Below are positions 40,777-49,551 of a stretch of 64,000 nucleotides of DNA, one piece after another. A program made the position numbers and the translations under genes. The number at the start of each line of letters is the position of its first letter. The first letter of the stretch is position 1. The notes beneath the pieces are model-generated. The model saw only the letters and a list, made by a program, of their open reading frames with translations, was not told the origin of the DNA and searched no databases. Source of the DNA: Paenibacillus tyrphae (GTDB taxonomy: Bacteria > Bacillota > Bacilli > Paenibacillales > NBRC-103111); contig NZ_JNVM01000005.1 in NCBI RefSeq assembly GCF_000722545.1, positions 1-64,000 of the forward strand, in the 5' to 3' direction.

Positions 40777-41877
40777 ATGCAAAAGATCGTATTTGACCAT
40801 GTCACCAAATATTTCGGCACGCACAAAGCGGTCAACGACGCTCATTTTACGATAAACGAAGGCGAGTTTTTCACCCTGCTCGGCCCGAGCGGCTGCGGCA
40901 AAACGACGCTGCTGCGCACGATTGCCGGCTTTTACCGCCAGGAGGAGGGCGGCATTTACTTCGGAGACAAGCTGATCAACGACGTGCCGACCCATCAGCG
41001 CAACATCGGGATGGTGTTCCAAAACTACGCGATTTTCCCGCACATGACCGTGTTCGAGAATGTTTGCTACGGGCTCAAGGCGCGCAGCGTCCCGAAAAAA
41101 GAGATGGAGCAGCGCGCGATGGAAGCGCTTGAAATGGTACAGCTGGCGCATCTGCGCGACCGCGTCCCATCGGATATGAGCGGCGGGCAGCAGCAGCGGA
41201 TCGCGCTCGCCCGCGCGATTGTCATTCGTCCGGGGCTGCTGCTGATGGACGAACCGCTGTCCAACCTGGACGCCAAGCTCCGGGTCAAAATGCGGTCCGA
41301 CATCCGGCAGCTGCAAAAGGAGCTGAACATCACGACCATCTACGTGACCCACGATCAGGAAGAGGCGCTGGCCGTTTCCGACCGGATTGCCGTCATGAGC
41401 GAGGGCGTGATCCAGCAGATCGCTTCTCCCGAAGATATCTACTCGTATCCCGCGAACAAGTTCGTGTCCAATTTTATTGGCACTTCGAATTTTATCGAAG
41501 GTCACTGCTCCGGCTATAACGAGGCGGCGCAGGAAGCGAGCCTGCGGCTGCTGGAGACGCAGTGGAGCCAGAAGCTGTCGAGACCGTACGAGGGAAAAGT
41601 ATTGTTCTCGCTTCGTCCCGAACGGATCAGGCTGCGCGGCGAAGAGCCGGGAGAGCGATTGGTCCGGGGGACGATCGACAGCGTGACGTTTCTGGGCGAG
41701 AAGGTGAGCTATACGGTCCGGCTCTCCGACGACTCCGTCATCGAAATTCAGGAGCATGCGATCGAGCCGCACCGGATGAGAAAAGCGCATCAAACCGTGT
41801 ACGTCGATCTGCAGCTCGACAAGGCGACCTTATTCGACGAATCGGGCAAGGAGGTTTTATACCGTGCAGCCTACTAA
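40777..41877 (+). CDS. ABC transporter ATP-binding protein (Fbp/Pot/Ugp type)
   Basis: A 366-residue importer ATPase. Walker A GPSGCGKTT (about 37-45), signature MSGGQQQRIALARA (about 136), Walker B LLLMDEPLSNLD (about 159) and the switch His in YVTHDQEEA are all present. The C-terminal 110 residues form a TOBE-type regulatory domain (VLFSLRPERIRL). It energises the fused permease encoded next, whose GTG start overlaps its stop by 14 bases. Confidence 0.92.
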   Translation: MQKIVFDHVTKYFGTHKAVNDAHFTINEGEFFTLLGPSGCGKTTLLRTIAGFYRQEEGGIYFGDKLINDVPTHQRNIGMVFQNYAIFPHMTVFENVCYGLKARSVPKKEMEQRAMEALEMVQLAHLRDRVPSDMSGGQQQRIALARAIVIRPGLLLMDEPLSNLDAKLRVKMRSDIRQLQKELNITTIYVTHDQEEALAVSDRIAVMSEGVIQQIASPEDIYSYPANKFVSNFIGTSNFIEGHCSGYNEAAQEASLRLLETQWSQKLSRPYEGKVLFSLRPERIRLRGEEPGERLVRGTIDSVTFLGEKVSYTVRLSDDSVIEIQEHAIEPHRMRKAHQTVYVDLQLDKATLFDESGKEVLYRAAY

Positions 41878-43558
41878 TGCCGCCCCGACGCTGCGGCCCA
41901 ATCCGTTCAAACGTCTGCTTCAGCCCAAGCAGTGGGATTTCTGGACTTGGGTAACGGTGATTGTGTACGTATTCCTGTTTGCATTCATTTTGTACCCGCT
42001 CGTCTCGTTGTTTTTCAACAGCTTTTTCAACGACAAAGGGGACTTTTCGCTAGAAAATTATGGAAATTTCTTGAAGCTCAAATATTATTACGGCTCGCTA
42101 TGGAATAGCTTGAAGGTGTCGGCGCTAGCGACGGTGTTCGCGATTCTTGTCGGGGTTCCGCTTGCGTACGTGACGGCCCGGTATAACGTCAAATTTAAGG
42201 GTCTGATCCAAATTCTTGTCATTATGTCGCTGCTGTCCCCGCCGTTCATCGGCGCCTATTCGTGGATCTTGATGCTTGGGAACAACGGCTTCATTACCCG
42301 GTTCCTCCAGGATATCGGGATTCCATTCCAATCGGTGTACGGCTGGAAGGGCATCGTGTTCGTGTTTACGCTGCAATTTTACCCGCACATTTACTTGTAC
42401 GTGTCCGGCGCGCTCAAGACGATCGACACTTCGCTGGAGGAGGCGGCCGAGAGCTTGGGACGCGGCGCATTCCACCGGCTGATGACCGTGACGCTTCCAC
42501 TCATTTTCCCGACGCTGTCGGCCGGGGCGCTGATGGTGTTCATGGCTTCGTTCGCGGACTTCGGTACGCCGATGCTGCTGGGCCAAGGCTTCAAGGTGCT
42601 GCCGATTCTGGCGTACGAGCAGTTCATCAGCGAAATGGGCGGCAATCCGGCGATGGCGAGCACGCTCAGCGTGATTCTGATCTTCTGCTCGACCGTGATT
42701 TTGTTCGTGCAGCGCCATTTTGTCTCGCGTAAAAATTATTCGATGACGGGTATGCGGACGCCGAAGGTGCAGCCGCTGAAGACGCTGCCGAAGTGGCTGC
42801 TGACCTTCGGGGCGCTGCTCGTGGCCTGCATCTCGATCATTCCGCAGGCAACGGTTATTGTAACATCCTTCATTAAAACAAAGGGGCCCGTGTTTCACCC
42901 CGGCTTCAGCTTGAACAGCTATAAAGAAATTTTGTACCGGGTGCCGAAGGCGATCGCCCATACGTACAGCTTTTCGCTCATTTCCATCGTCATTATGATC
43001 GTAATGGGTATGCTGGTCGCTTACGTGCTCGTCCGCCGCAAATCGAAGATTACCGCAATGCTCGACGGGATCCTGATGATTCCTTACGTCATGCCGGGCA
43101 CAGTGCTTGGGATCAGCTTGATTATCGCGTTTAACAAGCCGCCGGTCATTTTGACGGGGACGTGGGTTATTCTGGTGATCGCCTATGTGGTCCGCAAGCT
43201 GCCGTATACGATCCGCTCCAGCACCGCCATCCTGACGCAGCTCGACAAGAGTGTGGAAGAAGCGTCCATCAGCCTCGGCGTGCCGCCGATGAAGACGTTC
43301 TTCAAGACGACGGGACGGATGATGGCGCCGGGCGTCATGTCCGGGGCGATTCTGAGCTGGATTACGACGATCAACGAGCTGAGCTCGACGGTCGTGCTGT
43401 ACACCGGGGCGACCGCAACTATTTCGGTCACGATCTATAGCGAAGTGTTCACGGCGAATTACGGCACCGGCGCGGCGCTCGCTTCGATCCTGTCCATCAG
43501 TACGTTAATCTCGCTGTTGATTGCCAGCAAGCTGAGCAAAAAAGGGCTCCAGCTATAA
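41864..43558 (+). CDS. ABC importer permease, fused two-domain (FbpB-type)
   Basis: A 564-residue permease made of two fused BPD domains, about 12 membrane segments. Each half has its EAA loop: EEAAESLGRGAFHRLMTVT (about 190) and EEASISLGVPPMKTFFKTTG (about 468), which dock on the ATPase. Fusion of both permease halves is characteristic of FbpB/AfuB/PhnU-like importers. The start is GTG 41864 behind AAGGAGG. Together with the preceding lipoprotein and ATPase it makes a complete importer. Confidence 0.9.
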   Translation: MQPTNAAPTLRPNPFKRLLQPKQWDFWTWVTVIVYVFLFAFILYPLVSLFFNSFFNDKGDFSLENYGNFLKLKYYYGSLWNSLKVSALATVFAILVGVPLAYVTARYNVKFKGLIQILVIMSLLSPPFIGAYSWILMLGNNGFITRFLQDIGIPFQSVYGWKGIVFVFTLQFYPHIYLYVSGALKTIDTSLEEAAESLGRGAFHRLMTVTLPLIFPTLSAGALMVFMASFADFGTPMLLGQGFKVLPILAYEQFISEMGGNPAMASTLSVILIFCSTVILFVQRHFVSRKNYSMTGMRTPKVQPLKTLPKWLLTFGALLVACISIIPQATVIVTSFIKTKGPVFHPGFSLNSYKEILYRVPKAIAHTYSFSLISIVIMIVMGMLVAYVLVRRKSKITAMLDGILMIPYVMPGTVLGISLIIAFNKPPVILTGTWVILVIAYVVRKLPYTIRSSTAILTQLDKSVEEASISLGVPPMKTFFKTTGRMMAPGVMSGAILSWITTINELSSTVVLYTGATATISVTIYSEVFTANYGTGAALASILSISTLISLLIASKLSKKGLQL

Positions 43559-43645
43559 TTGACGGGTGCCTGATTTCCGAAGGCATGTTCGTGATACAAT
43601 GGAGGTAAGAAGCCGCTCGTATCAGGAACTGGAGGAATCACCATC

Positions 43646-44869
43646 ATGAAGCTGCGCACTTGGCTGGTTCGGCTTGCCCTCGGATGCATCGCTGCAGGCG
43701 CTTTGGTTTACGGCTTAACTCACGGAAAGCTGTCGGAGGACGAACCGAAGCCGTCGGCCCCTCCCGCGTCGCTGTCGATCTGGGTATACAGCAAAGGCTG
43801 GGAGGACATGGTTCACGCCTTCGGGCAACGCTACCCTCATATCGATGTCCAAATCCGCTCGTTTCGTTCTTACGAACAGTTGTACACCGAGCTGCTTGCG
43901 TCGATATCGGCCGGCGCGGCTCCGCAGCTTGCGGAAATCCACAGCTTCTACGGCGTCGCCCAGCTCGCGGCCACCGGTGCGGCGATGCCCGCGGAGGATA
44001 TCTTAACCGCGGGGAATCCGACGTTTCTCCCGGCCTTTTCCGCCGCGTTCCGGTATCGGGACGAGGATTGGGCGGTCCCTTTCGGAGGCAGCGTACCTGT
44101 GCTTTACTACCGGGAGGAGCCGTTCAAGCGGCTGGCCGGGCGTGCCCCGGCGTTAGGCACCTGGGAGGAGGTCCGGCAGACGCTGTTGCTTGCCAAGGAG
44201 CCTCCGGGGGAAGAGGTGTCGAAGGGCTACGGCACGATGACGGTGGATAAAGAGCTGCCCTGGTTTTTGGCGAGCCTGAGCTACGCCCCGAAGGAGACCG
44301 GCGGACCGGCCGCGGAACGTACGCGAAGCGCGCTGGAGCTGTGGCGGAATTTGACGCACGAATCCAAGCTGATGAACCCTTTGCAACACGATAGGGCGGC
44401 AAGCGATTTTATTAACGGCAAGGCCGGAATGTACGTCGGCTCTTCCGATAAGCTGCCTACGATCGAACGCTACATCGGCGGCAAGTTTTCGTTCGATCTG
44501 GCGAAGCTGCCCACTTGGAAGCAGGAGGCGCTTTTGCCCGGCGTTCATGGACTGGCGGTGTTGAAGAGCGACCCGGAGCGGCTGAAGGCGGCGCAAAGCT
44601 TCGTGCAGGAAATCACGGCTCCGGAGGCGCAGTCGGCGTTGTGGAATACGGTGGGACTGATTCCGGCACGCACGGATGTGCTGGCAAAGCTGGAGGAGGA
44701 GCCGGCTTTAAGCGAAAGGCTGCGGCGGATCTTGAGCTGGATCCCCTCCTTGGCCGGCCGCGCGCCGCAGTACGACGATTACGAGCGGTGGAAACGGACG
44801 GAACGCATGCTGGAGCAGATCGAGCTGAACCCGCAAGAGCCGGTGGAGGACGCCAGAATGCTGTACTAA
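43646..44869 (+). CDS. Extracellular solute-binding protein, UgpB-like (family 1)
   Basis: A 407-residue exported binding protein with an N-terminal hydrophobic segment (LVRLALGCIAAGALVYGL); the Cys is not in a standard lipobox, so it may be anchored by an uncleaved signal. The mature part has the family-1 fold seen in sugar and glycerol-3-phosphate binding proteins (ASLSIWVYSKGWEDMVHAFG, DFINGKAGMYVGSSDKLP, LPGVHGLAVLKSD). ATG 43646 follows GGAGG, and TGATACAAT at 43592-43600 looks like an extended -10 promoter of its own. It is a second receptor either for the preceding importer or for a regulatory circuit. Ligand not readable. Confidence 0.8.
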   Translation: MKLRTWLVRLALGCIAAGALVYGLTHGKLSEDEPKPSAPPASLSIWVYSKGWEDMVHAFGQRYPHIDVQIRSFRSYEQLYTELLASISAGAAPQLAEIHSFYGVAQLAATGAAMPAEDILTAGNPTFLPAFSAAFRYRDEDWAVPFGGSVPVLYYREEPFKRLAGRAPALGTWEEVRQTLLLAKEPPGEEVSKGYGTMTVDKELPWFLASLSYAPKETGGPAAERTRSALELWRNLTHESKLMNPLQHDRAASDFINGKAGMYVGSSDKLPTIERYIGGKFSFDLAKLPTWKQEALLPGVHGLAVLKSDPERLKAAQSFVQEITAPEAQSALWNTVGLIPARTDVLAKLEEEPALSERLRRILSWIPSLAGRAPQYDDYERWKRTERMLEQIELNPQEPVEDARMLY

Positions 44870-44910
44870 AAGCCTTACCACTATAAGCAGAGGATCGGGT
44901 GGAGGAGAAT

Positions 44911-45774
44911 ATGAACATACAAACGTTAACCCTGAAGGGAACCGCCGAATGGAACGAGGACGCGCTGGTCGTTAATCCGGGCGTATCGATGTACGGAGTG
45001 CTTGACGGAGCGACCTCCCTGCATCCGTTCCGCGGGCCAAACGGGGAAACCGGGGGATATTTGGCTTCCCGGACGATTCAGCAGTATCTGGAATCGCTGC
45101 AAGCGGAAGACTTGGCGGGCATCGATTTGAAGGAAGCGGTCGTTCAAGCGAATGTCCGTCTGAGGGGAAAAATGAAGGAAGCGGGAATCGATCTCACCGA
45201 TCAGGCGGCGCTGTGGACCAGCGCGCTGGCGGTTGTCCGGATACACGACCGTTATATCGACTACGCGCAGGTAGGGGATTGCATGATCGCCGCCACCTAT
45301 GCCGACGGAACGATCCGCACCGTATCCCGCGATCAAGTCGCGCACATCGATTACGAATCCAAGAAGATTTGGGAGGAAGGCCTCCGTACCGGCGTCCAGA
45401 CCCGGGAAGAGCTGTGGGAGCTTGTGAAGCCGCACATCCGCGGCAACAAATCGCGGATGAATACGTTAGGCGGCTACTCCGTGCTCAGCGGGCAGCCCGA
45501 GGCGAACGATTTCATCGAATACGGACGGATCAACCGCATCCAGCTGCGGTCGATTCTGATCGTGAGCGACGGGCTGTTCCCTCCGAAGACGAGTGCTCAG
45601 CCGCCAGCCGACGGAATCGGCGAACTCGTGACCCTCATCAAGGAAATGTCGCTGGAAGGGTATGCGAAGTGGCTGATGGATTTGGAGGCGGAGGACAAGG
45701 AATGCCGCAAATATCCGCGGTTCAAAGTATCCGATGATAAAACGGCGATCTTGATTCGCTTTGACGCTGAATAG
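44911..45774 (+). CDS. PP2C-type protein phosphatase-like protein
   Basis: A 287-residue protein of the PP2C/SpoIIE phosphatase fold. Metal-site motifs are present in order: WNEDALVV (first Asp), GVLDGATSL (the DG motif), YAQVGDCMI, IVSDGLF and the final KVSDDKTAIL with the second Asp pair. There is no membrane segment or sensor domain. Such enzymes remove phosphate from Ser/Thr proteins; some family members instead dephosphorylate small molecules. ATG 44911 follows GGAGGAG. It lies between a binding protein gene and sugar-catabolism genes, suggesting a role in that pathway. Confidence 0.75.
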   Translation: MNIQTLTLKGTAEWNEDALVVNPGVSMYGVLDGATSLHPFRGPNGETGGYLASRTIQQYLESLQAEDLAGIDLKEAVVQANVRLRGKMKEAGIDLTDQAALWTSALAVVRIHDRYIDYAQVGDCMIAATYADGTIRTVSRDQVAHIDYESKKIWEEGLRTGVQTREELWELVKPHIRGNKSRMNTLGGYSVLSGQPEANDFIEYGRINRIQLRSILIVSDGLFPPKTSAQPPADGIGELVTLIKEMSLEGYAKWLMDLEAEDKECRKYPRFKVSDDKTAILIRFDAE

Positions 45775-45784
45775 CACATAGAAG

Positions 45785-45820
45785 ACGGGCGATCCTCCGG
45801 GACCGCCCGTTTGTTTTATT
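45785..45820 (+). terminator. Terminator behind the PP2C-like gene
   Basis: ACGGGCG (45785-45791) and CGCCCGT (45804-45810) form a stem around a 12-base loop, followed by TTGTTTTATT. It splits the importer/phosphatase unit from the oxidative sugar genes. Confidence 0.75.
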
Positions 45821-45957
45821 ATCCGGCGAGAGAACGGAATGCAGCATCGATTTACCAGAAGAAGTCATCGTTCTCTCTATTGAATCCAAGGGTCATTGAA
45901 TACAATGAGGGGGAAGAACATTCTCAAATCGCTATCTGCATTTGGGGGAGGAGCCTT

Positions 45958-46800
45958 ATGAAGCTTTCGTTGAGCATGTGGAGCTTGCATCGTACGGTGA
46001 GAGCAGGCGGTTGGACGGTCATCGATTTTTTGGCGTTTTGCCGCAAGGAGGGCATCGATTCAGTCGAGCTGCTGGACGTATTTTGGCAGAATCAAGCTGT
46101 GGAGCTTGACGAGGTCGTTCGCTACACCCGGGAGAACGGCATCCGGGTCGTCAGCTATGCCGTCGGCAACGATTTGGTCAGCGCATCGGAGGAAGGGCGC
46201 TCAGCGGCCTTGCGGGAAATTACGGACGCGTTCCCGGTGGCGAAGGCACTCGGTACGTCCGTCGTTCGCGTCTTCTCCGGCAGTCTGCATCCCGGAATCG
46301 CTTACGATCAGGCGCTCGGCTGGATCGTAAGCGGCCTGTCCGATGCGGCGAAGCAGGCCGAAGAGGCCGGGATTACGCTCGCTCTGGAAAACCACGGTCA
46401 GTTGGCCGGGAGAGGGGGGCAAGTGAAAGACATCATTGAGCAAGTCGGGTCAAAAGCATTGCGCTCGACGTTCGATACGGGCAATTTCCTGTTGGTCGAC
46501 GAGCATCCTTCGCAAGCGATCGAGCCGCTGCTGCCTTATATCGCGCATGTGCATATGAAGGATTTCAAACGGCATCCCGAAGGAAGGTACCAATCGCTGG
46601 GCGGCCAGACGTTCGAAGGCACCGTGGCAGGCGAGGGCGATACGCGTCTGGCTTCGCTGATCGAACGGCTCGAAGCGTCCGGTTATGCCGGGGCGTACGT
46701 GCTGGAGTACGAAGGAACGGGCGACGAAGCCGAAGGCATTCGCGGAAGCTATGCTTTCGCAGACGAGTACAACCGTGCGCATGGGGAGGGCAGGCCATGA
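45958..46800 (+). CDS. Sugar phosphate isomerase/epimerase-like TIM-barrel protein
   Basis: A 280-residue xylose-isomerase-like TIM barrel (AP endonuclease family 2 fold). Metal-binding residues are visible: Glu in LALENHGQ, Asp/His in STFDTGNF and HVHMKDFK, and the last Glu in VLEYEG. Relatives isomerise, epimerise or cleave sugars and inositol derivatives, including 3-keto-glycosides. ATG 45958 follows GGGGGAGGAG. Its TGA overlaps the ATG of the FAD oxidoreductase (ATGA at 46797-46800), so they are coupled. Confidence 0.88.
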   Translation: MKLSLSMWSLHRTVRAGGWTVIDFLAFCRKEGIDSVELLDVFWQNQAVELDEVVRYTRENGIRVVSYAVGNDLVSASEEGRSAALREITDAFPVAKALGTSVVRVFSGSLHPGIAYDQALGWIVSGLSDAAKQAEEAGITLALENHGQLAGRGGQVKDIIEQVGSKALRSTFDTGNFLLVDEHPSQAIEPLLPYIAHVHMKDFKRHPEGRYQSLGGQTFEGTVAGEGDTRLASLIERLEASGYAGAYVLEYEGTGDEAEGIRGSYAFADEYNRAHGEGRP

Positions 46801-48371
46801 TCCGGGAGCGGGAGGCGGAGATCGTCGTCATCGGAGGCGGAACCGGCGGATGTGCGGCGGCGCTGGCCGCGGCCAAACTCGGGAAGCGCGTGGTCCTGAC
46901 CGAGGAAACGGAATGGATCGGCGGGCAGCTGACGAGCCAGGCGGTGCCGCCGGATGAGCATCCGTGGATCGAGCAGTTCGGCTGTACGCGCAGCTACCGG
47001 CAGTTCCGGGACGGCGTGCGCAGCTATTACCGGCGGCATTTTCCGCTGACGGCCGCAGCGCGGGCGAATCTGCTGCTGAACCCCGGCAGCGGTGGTGTCA
47101 GCCGGTTGTGCCACGAGCCGCGGACGGCGCTCGCCGTGCTGCAGCAGATGCTCGCTCCGTACGTTCACAGCGGGCAGCTAACGATCTTGACGCGACATAT
47201 GGCGGAGAGCGCCGAAACTGAAGGGGACCGCGTCGTGTCGGTGACGGTGCGCTGCCTGCGGACCGGGGACCGTACCGTGCTGACTGCCCCTTATGTGATC
47301 GACGCGACCGAGTGCGGGGATGTGCTGCCGCTGGCGGGAGTCGAGTACGTGACTGGAGCGGAATCCCGCAGCCAGACCGGCGAGCCGCACGCCTTGGACG
47401 GGGCGGCCGACCCGCTCGATATGCAGGGCTTCACCTACTGCTTCGCGATGGATTACTTGCCGGGTGAAGATCATACGATTGCGAAGCCCGCCCAATATTC
47501 GTTCTGGCGCAACTACCGGGCCGACTTCTGGCCGGATAAGCAGCTGAGCTGGACCGGCGTGCGCCCGTCTACGCTGGAGCCGGTCACTTACGAGCTGTTC
47601 CCGGGAACGGAACGTTATTCGCTGTTTCATTACCGGCAGATCGTCGATAAAACGAATTTTGCCGAAGGAACGTACCGCAGCAATGCGACGCTCGTCAATT
47701 GGCCGCAAAACGACTACTGGCTGGGCCCCGTCTTCGAAGTAAGCGAGGAGGAGCGCCGGCGCCATCTGGAAGGCGCCAAGCAGCTCAGCCTGTCGCTGCT
47801 CTATTGGCTGCAGACGGAAGCGCCCCGGCCGGACGGCGGCCAAGGCTACCCGGGCCTGCGCCTGCGTCCCGACATCGTCGGCACGGAGGACGGACTGGCG
47901 ATGTATCCATACATTCGCGAATCGCGGCGCATCCGGGCCGAATTTACCGTATTGGAACAGCATGTGGGCGCCGGTTGCCACCCTGGCGGCCAAGCGGCAG
48001 CATTCCACGATTCGGTCGGCATCGGGGCCTACCGGATCGATCTGCATCCGAGCACGGGCGGACGGAACTATATTGATATTTCGTCGCTGCCGTTTCAAAT
48101 TCCGCTGGGCAGCCTGATTCCGATTCGCGTGGAGAACCTGCTGCCCGCCTGCAAAAATTTGGGCGTCACCCACATTACAAACGGCTGCTACCGGCTTCAC
48201 CCGGTCGAATGGAACATCGGCGAAGCGGCGGGCGCTCTCGCCGCCTATTGCATCGACAAGCGGCTGAGCCCGCGAGCCGTCCGAGGAAACGCGCAGCAGC
48301 TCGCCGCGTTCCAAGCGCTGTTGACCCGGGAAGGCGTGGAGCTGGCTTGGCCATCAGTGCACGCCATTTAG
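46797..48371 (+). CDS. FAD-dependent oxidoreductase
   Basis: A 524-residue flavoprotein of the FAD_oxidored (PF12831-like) group. The N-terminal Rossmann motif is VVIGGGTGGCAAALAAAKLG with the Glu at the end of the second strand (VVLTEE), followed by WIGGQLTSQ; a second motif VIDATECGDVLPLAG and the C-terminal YRLHPVEWNIGEAAG complete the FAD site. There is no signal peptide. Such enzymes occur in carbohydrate clusters of Paenibacillus and oxidise sugar hydroxyls; substrate not known. It is coupled to the TIM-barrel gene and 47 bases before a Gfo/Idh gene. Confidence 0.85.
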   Translation: MIREREAEIVVIGGGTGGCAAALAAAKLGKRVVLTEETEWIGGQLTSQAVPPDEHPWIEQFGCTRSYRQFRDGVRSYYRRHFPLTAAARANLLLNPGSGGVSRLCHEPRTALAVLQQMLAPYVHSGQLTILTRHMAESAETEGDRVVSVTVRCLRTGDRTVLTAPYVIDATECGDVLPLAGVEYVTGAESRSQTGEPHALDGAADPLDMQGFTYCFAMDYLPGEDHTIAKPAQYSFWRNYRADFWPDKQLSWTGVRPSTLEPVTYELFPGTERYSLFHYRQIVDKTNFAEGTYRSNATLVNWPQNDYWLGPVFEVSEEERRRHLEGAKQLSLSLLYWLQTEAPRPDGGQGYPGLRLRPDIVGTEDGLAMYPYIRESRRIRAEFTVLEQHVGAGCHPGGQAAAFHDSVGIGAYRIDLHPSTGGRNYIDISSLPFQIPLGSLIPIRVENLLPACKNLGVTHITNGCYRLHPVEWNIGEAAGALAAYCIDKRLSPRAVRGNAQQLAAFQALLTREGVELAWPSVHAI

Positions 48372-48418
48372 CCAGTCGGGTAAACCTGATTCTGATTACA
48401 AAACGAGGTGTAGCTTTC

Positions 48419-49480
48419 ATGAGCGACAAAATCCGCATGGCCGTCATCGGAGCGGGCTCGATCTCGGAATTGCATCTGCAATCGTACCGGAACAATCCCC
48501 GAGCGGAACTCGCAGCCATCTGCGACCTTAACGAAACCCGGGCGCAAGCGAAGGCGGAAAAATACGGCATTCCGCACGTCTACACGGATTACCGGGAGCT
48601 GCTGTCCCGCCCCGATATCGACGCTGTCAGCATCTGCACGTGGAATAACGGCCACGCGCCGATCAGCATCGCAGCGCTCGATGAGGGGAAGCATGTGCTC
48701 TGCGAGAAGCCGCTTTGCAAGACGGTGGAGGAAGCGTTAGCCGTGGAGCAGGCCGTGCGCCGCAGCGGGAAGACGCTGCAGGTCGGCTTTGTGCGCAGAT
48801 ACGGTGCGAACACGCGTATCGTCAAGCAGTTCGCGGACAACGGAGAGCTCGGCGATATTTACTACGCCAAAGCGTCCTGCATCCGCAGACTGGGCAATCC
48901 GGGCGGCTGGTTCTCGGATATCGAGCGTTCCGGCGGGGGACCGCTGATCGACGTGGGCGTTCACGTAATCGATCTGTGCTGGTATATGATGGGCAGGCCG
49001 AAGGTCAAGTCCGTATCCGGCAATACGTACCGCAGGCTCGGGAACCGCTCCAACATTAAAAATCTCGCATTCTACAAGGCAGCCGATTACGACGCCGGGC
49101 ACAACGATGTGGAGGATTTGGCGAACGCCATGATCCGCTTCGAGAACGGGGCGTCCCTGCTTGTGGACGTCAGCTTCTCCCTGCACACCAAGGAAGACGA
49201 GCTGACCGTCAAGCTGTACGGCGAGAAGGGCGGCGTGGAGCTGGAGCCGAAGCTTACGATCATTACGGAGCGCCACGACACGATTTTGAATATCGTCCCG
49301 CAGATCAACAACCTGTCGTTCGATTTCGCCTCTGGCTTTCAGGACGAGATCGATTATTTTATCGAGGTATGCCGGGGCACGAAGGAAACGATCAGCCCGG
49401 TGGAAGACGGCGTCGAGATGATGAAGATGCTGTGCGGCATTTACGAGTCCGCCGCTCAAGGCGCCGAAATTCGATTTTAA
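48419..49480 (+). CDS. Gfo/Idh/MocA-family NAD(P)-dependent dehydrogenase
   Basis: A 353-residue oxidoreductase. The N-terminal Rossmann fold has AVIGAGSISELHL and the family signature CEKPLCKTVEEA (the EKP lysine). The C-terminal alpha/beta domain has DVGVHVIDLCWYMMG, whose Asp and His belong to the active site. Substrates are usually sugars, inositols or 3-keto-glycosides. ATG 48419 follows ACGAGGTG. It closes the block with the TIM-barrel enzyme and the FAD oxidoreductase; a strong terminator follows. Confidence 0.9.
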   Translation: MSDKIRMAVIGAGSISELHLQSYRNNPRAELAAICDLNETRAQAKAEKYGIPHVYTDYRELLSRPDIDAVSICTWNNGHAPISIAALDEGKHVLCEKPLCKTVEEALAVEQAVRRSGKTLQVGFVRRYGANTRIVKQFADNGELGDIYYAKASCIRRLGNPGGWFSDIERSGGGPLIDVGVHVIDLCWYMMGRPKVKSVSGNTYRRLGNRSNIKNLAFYKAADYDAGHNDVEDLANAMIRFENGASLLVDVSFSLHTKEDELTVKLYGEKGGVELEPKLTIITERHDTILNIVPQINNLSFDFASGFQDEIDYFIEVCRGTKETISPVEDGVEMMKMLCGIYESAAQGAEIRF

Positions 49481-49506
49481 ATATCGCTGAGCAGCACAAG
49501 TGAAAC

Positions 49507-49543
49507 GCCCGCCTGTAACCATAAAAGGTCAGGCGGGCTTTTG
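49507..49543 (+). terminator. Terminator behind the Gfo/Idh gene
   Basis: GCCCGCCTG (49507-49515) and CAGGCGGGC (49530-49538) form a perfect stem followed by TTTTG. It separates this operon from the convergent transport operon. Confidence 0.85.
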
Positions 49544-49551
49544 TGCGGCGC

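Noticed and set aside
39628..41793. A 721-codon open frame on the minus strand
   Set aside because: It lies antisense to a lipoprotein and an ABC ATPase with complete motifs; its product is Arg/His/Val-rich without domains, a mirror frame of GC-biased coding sequence.
39634..43558. Iron(III) importer FbpABC
   Set aside because: The domain layout fits, but the tyrosine pair of iron-binding members is not evident and no Fur-like box was seen upstream; the neighbours are sugar enzymes. Substrate left open.
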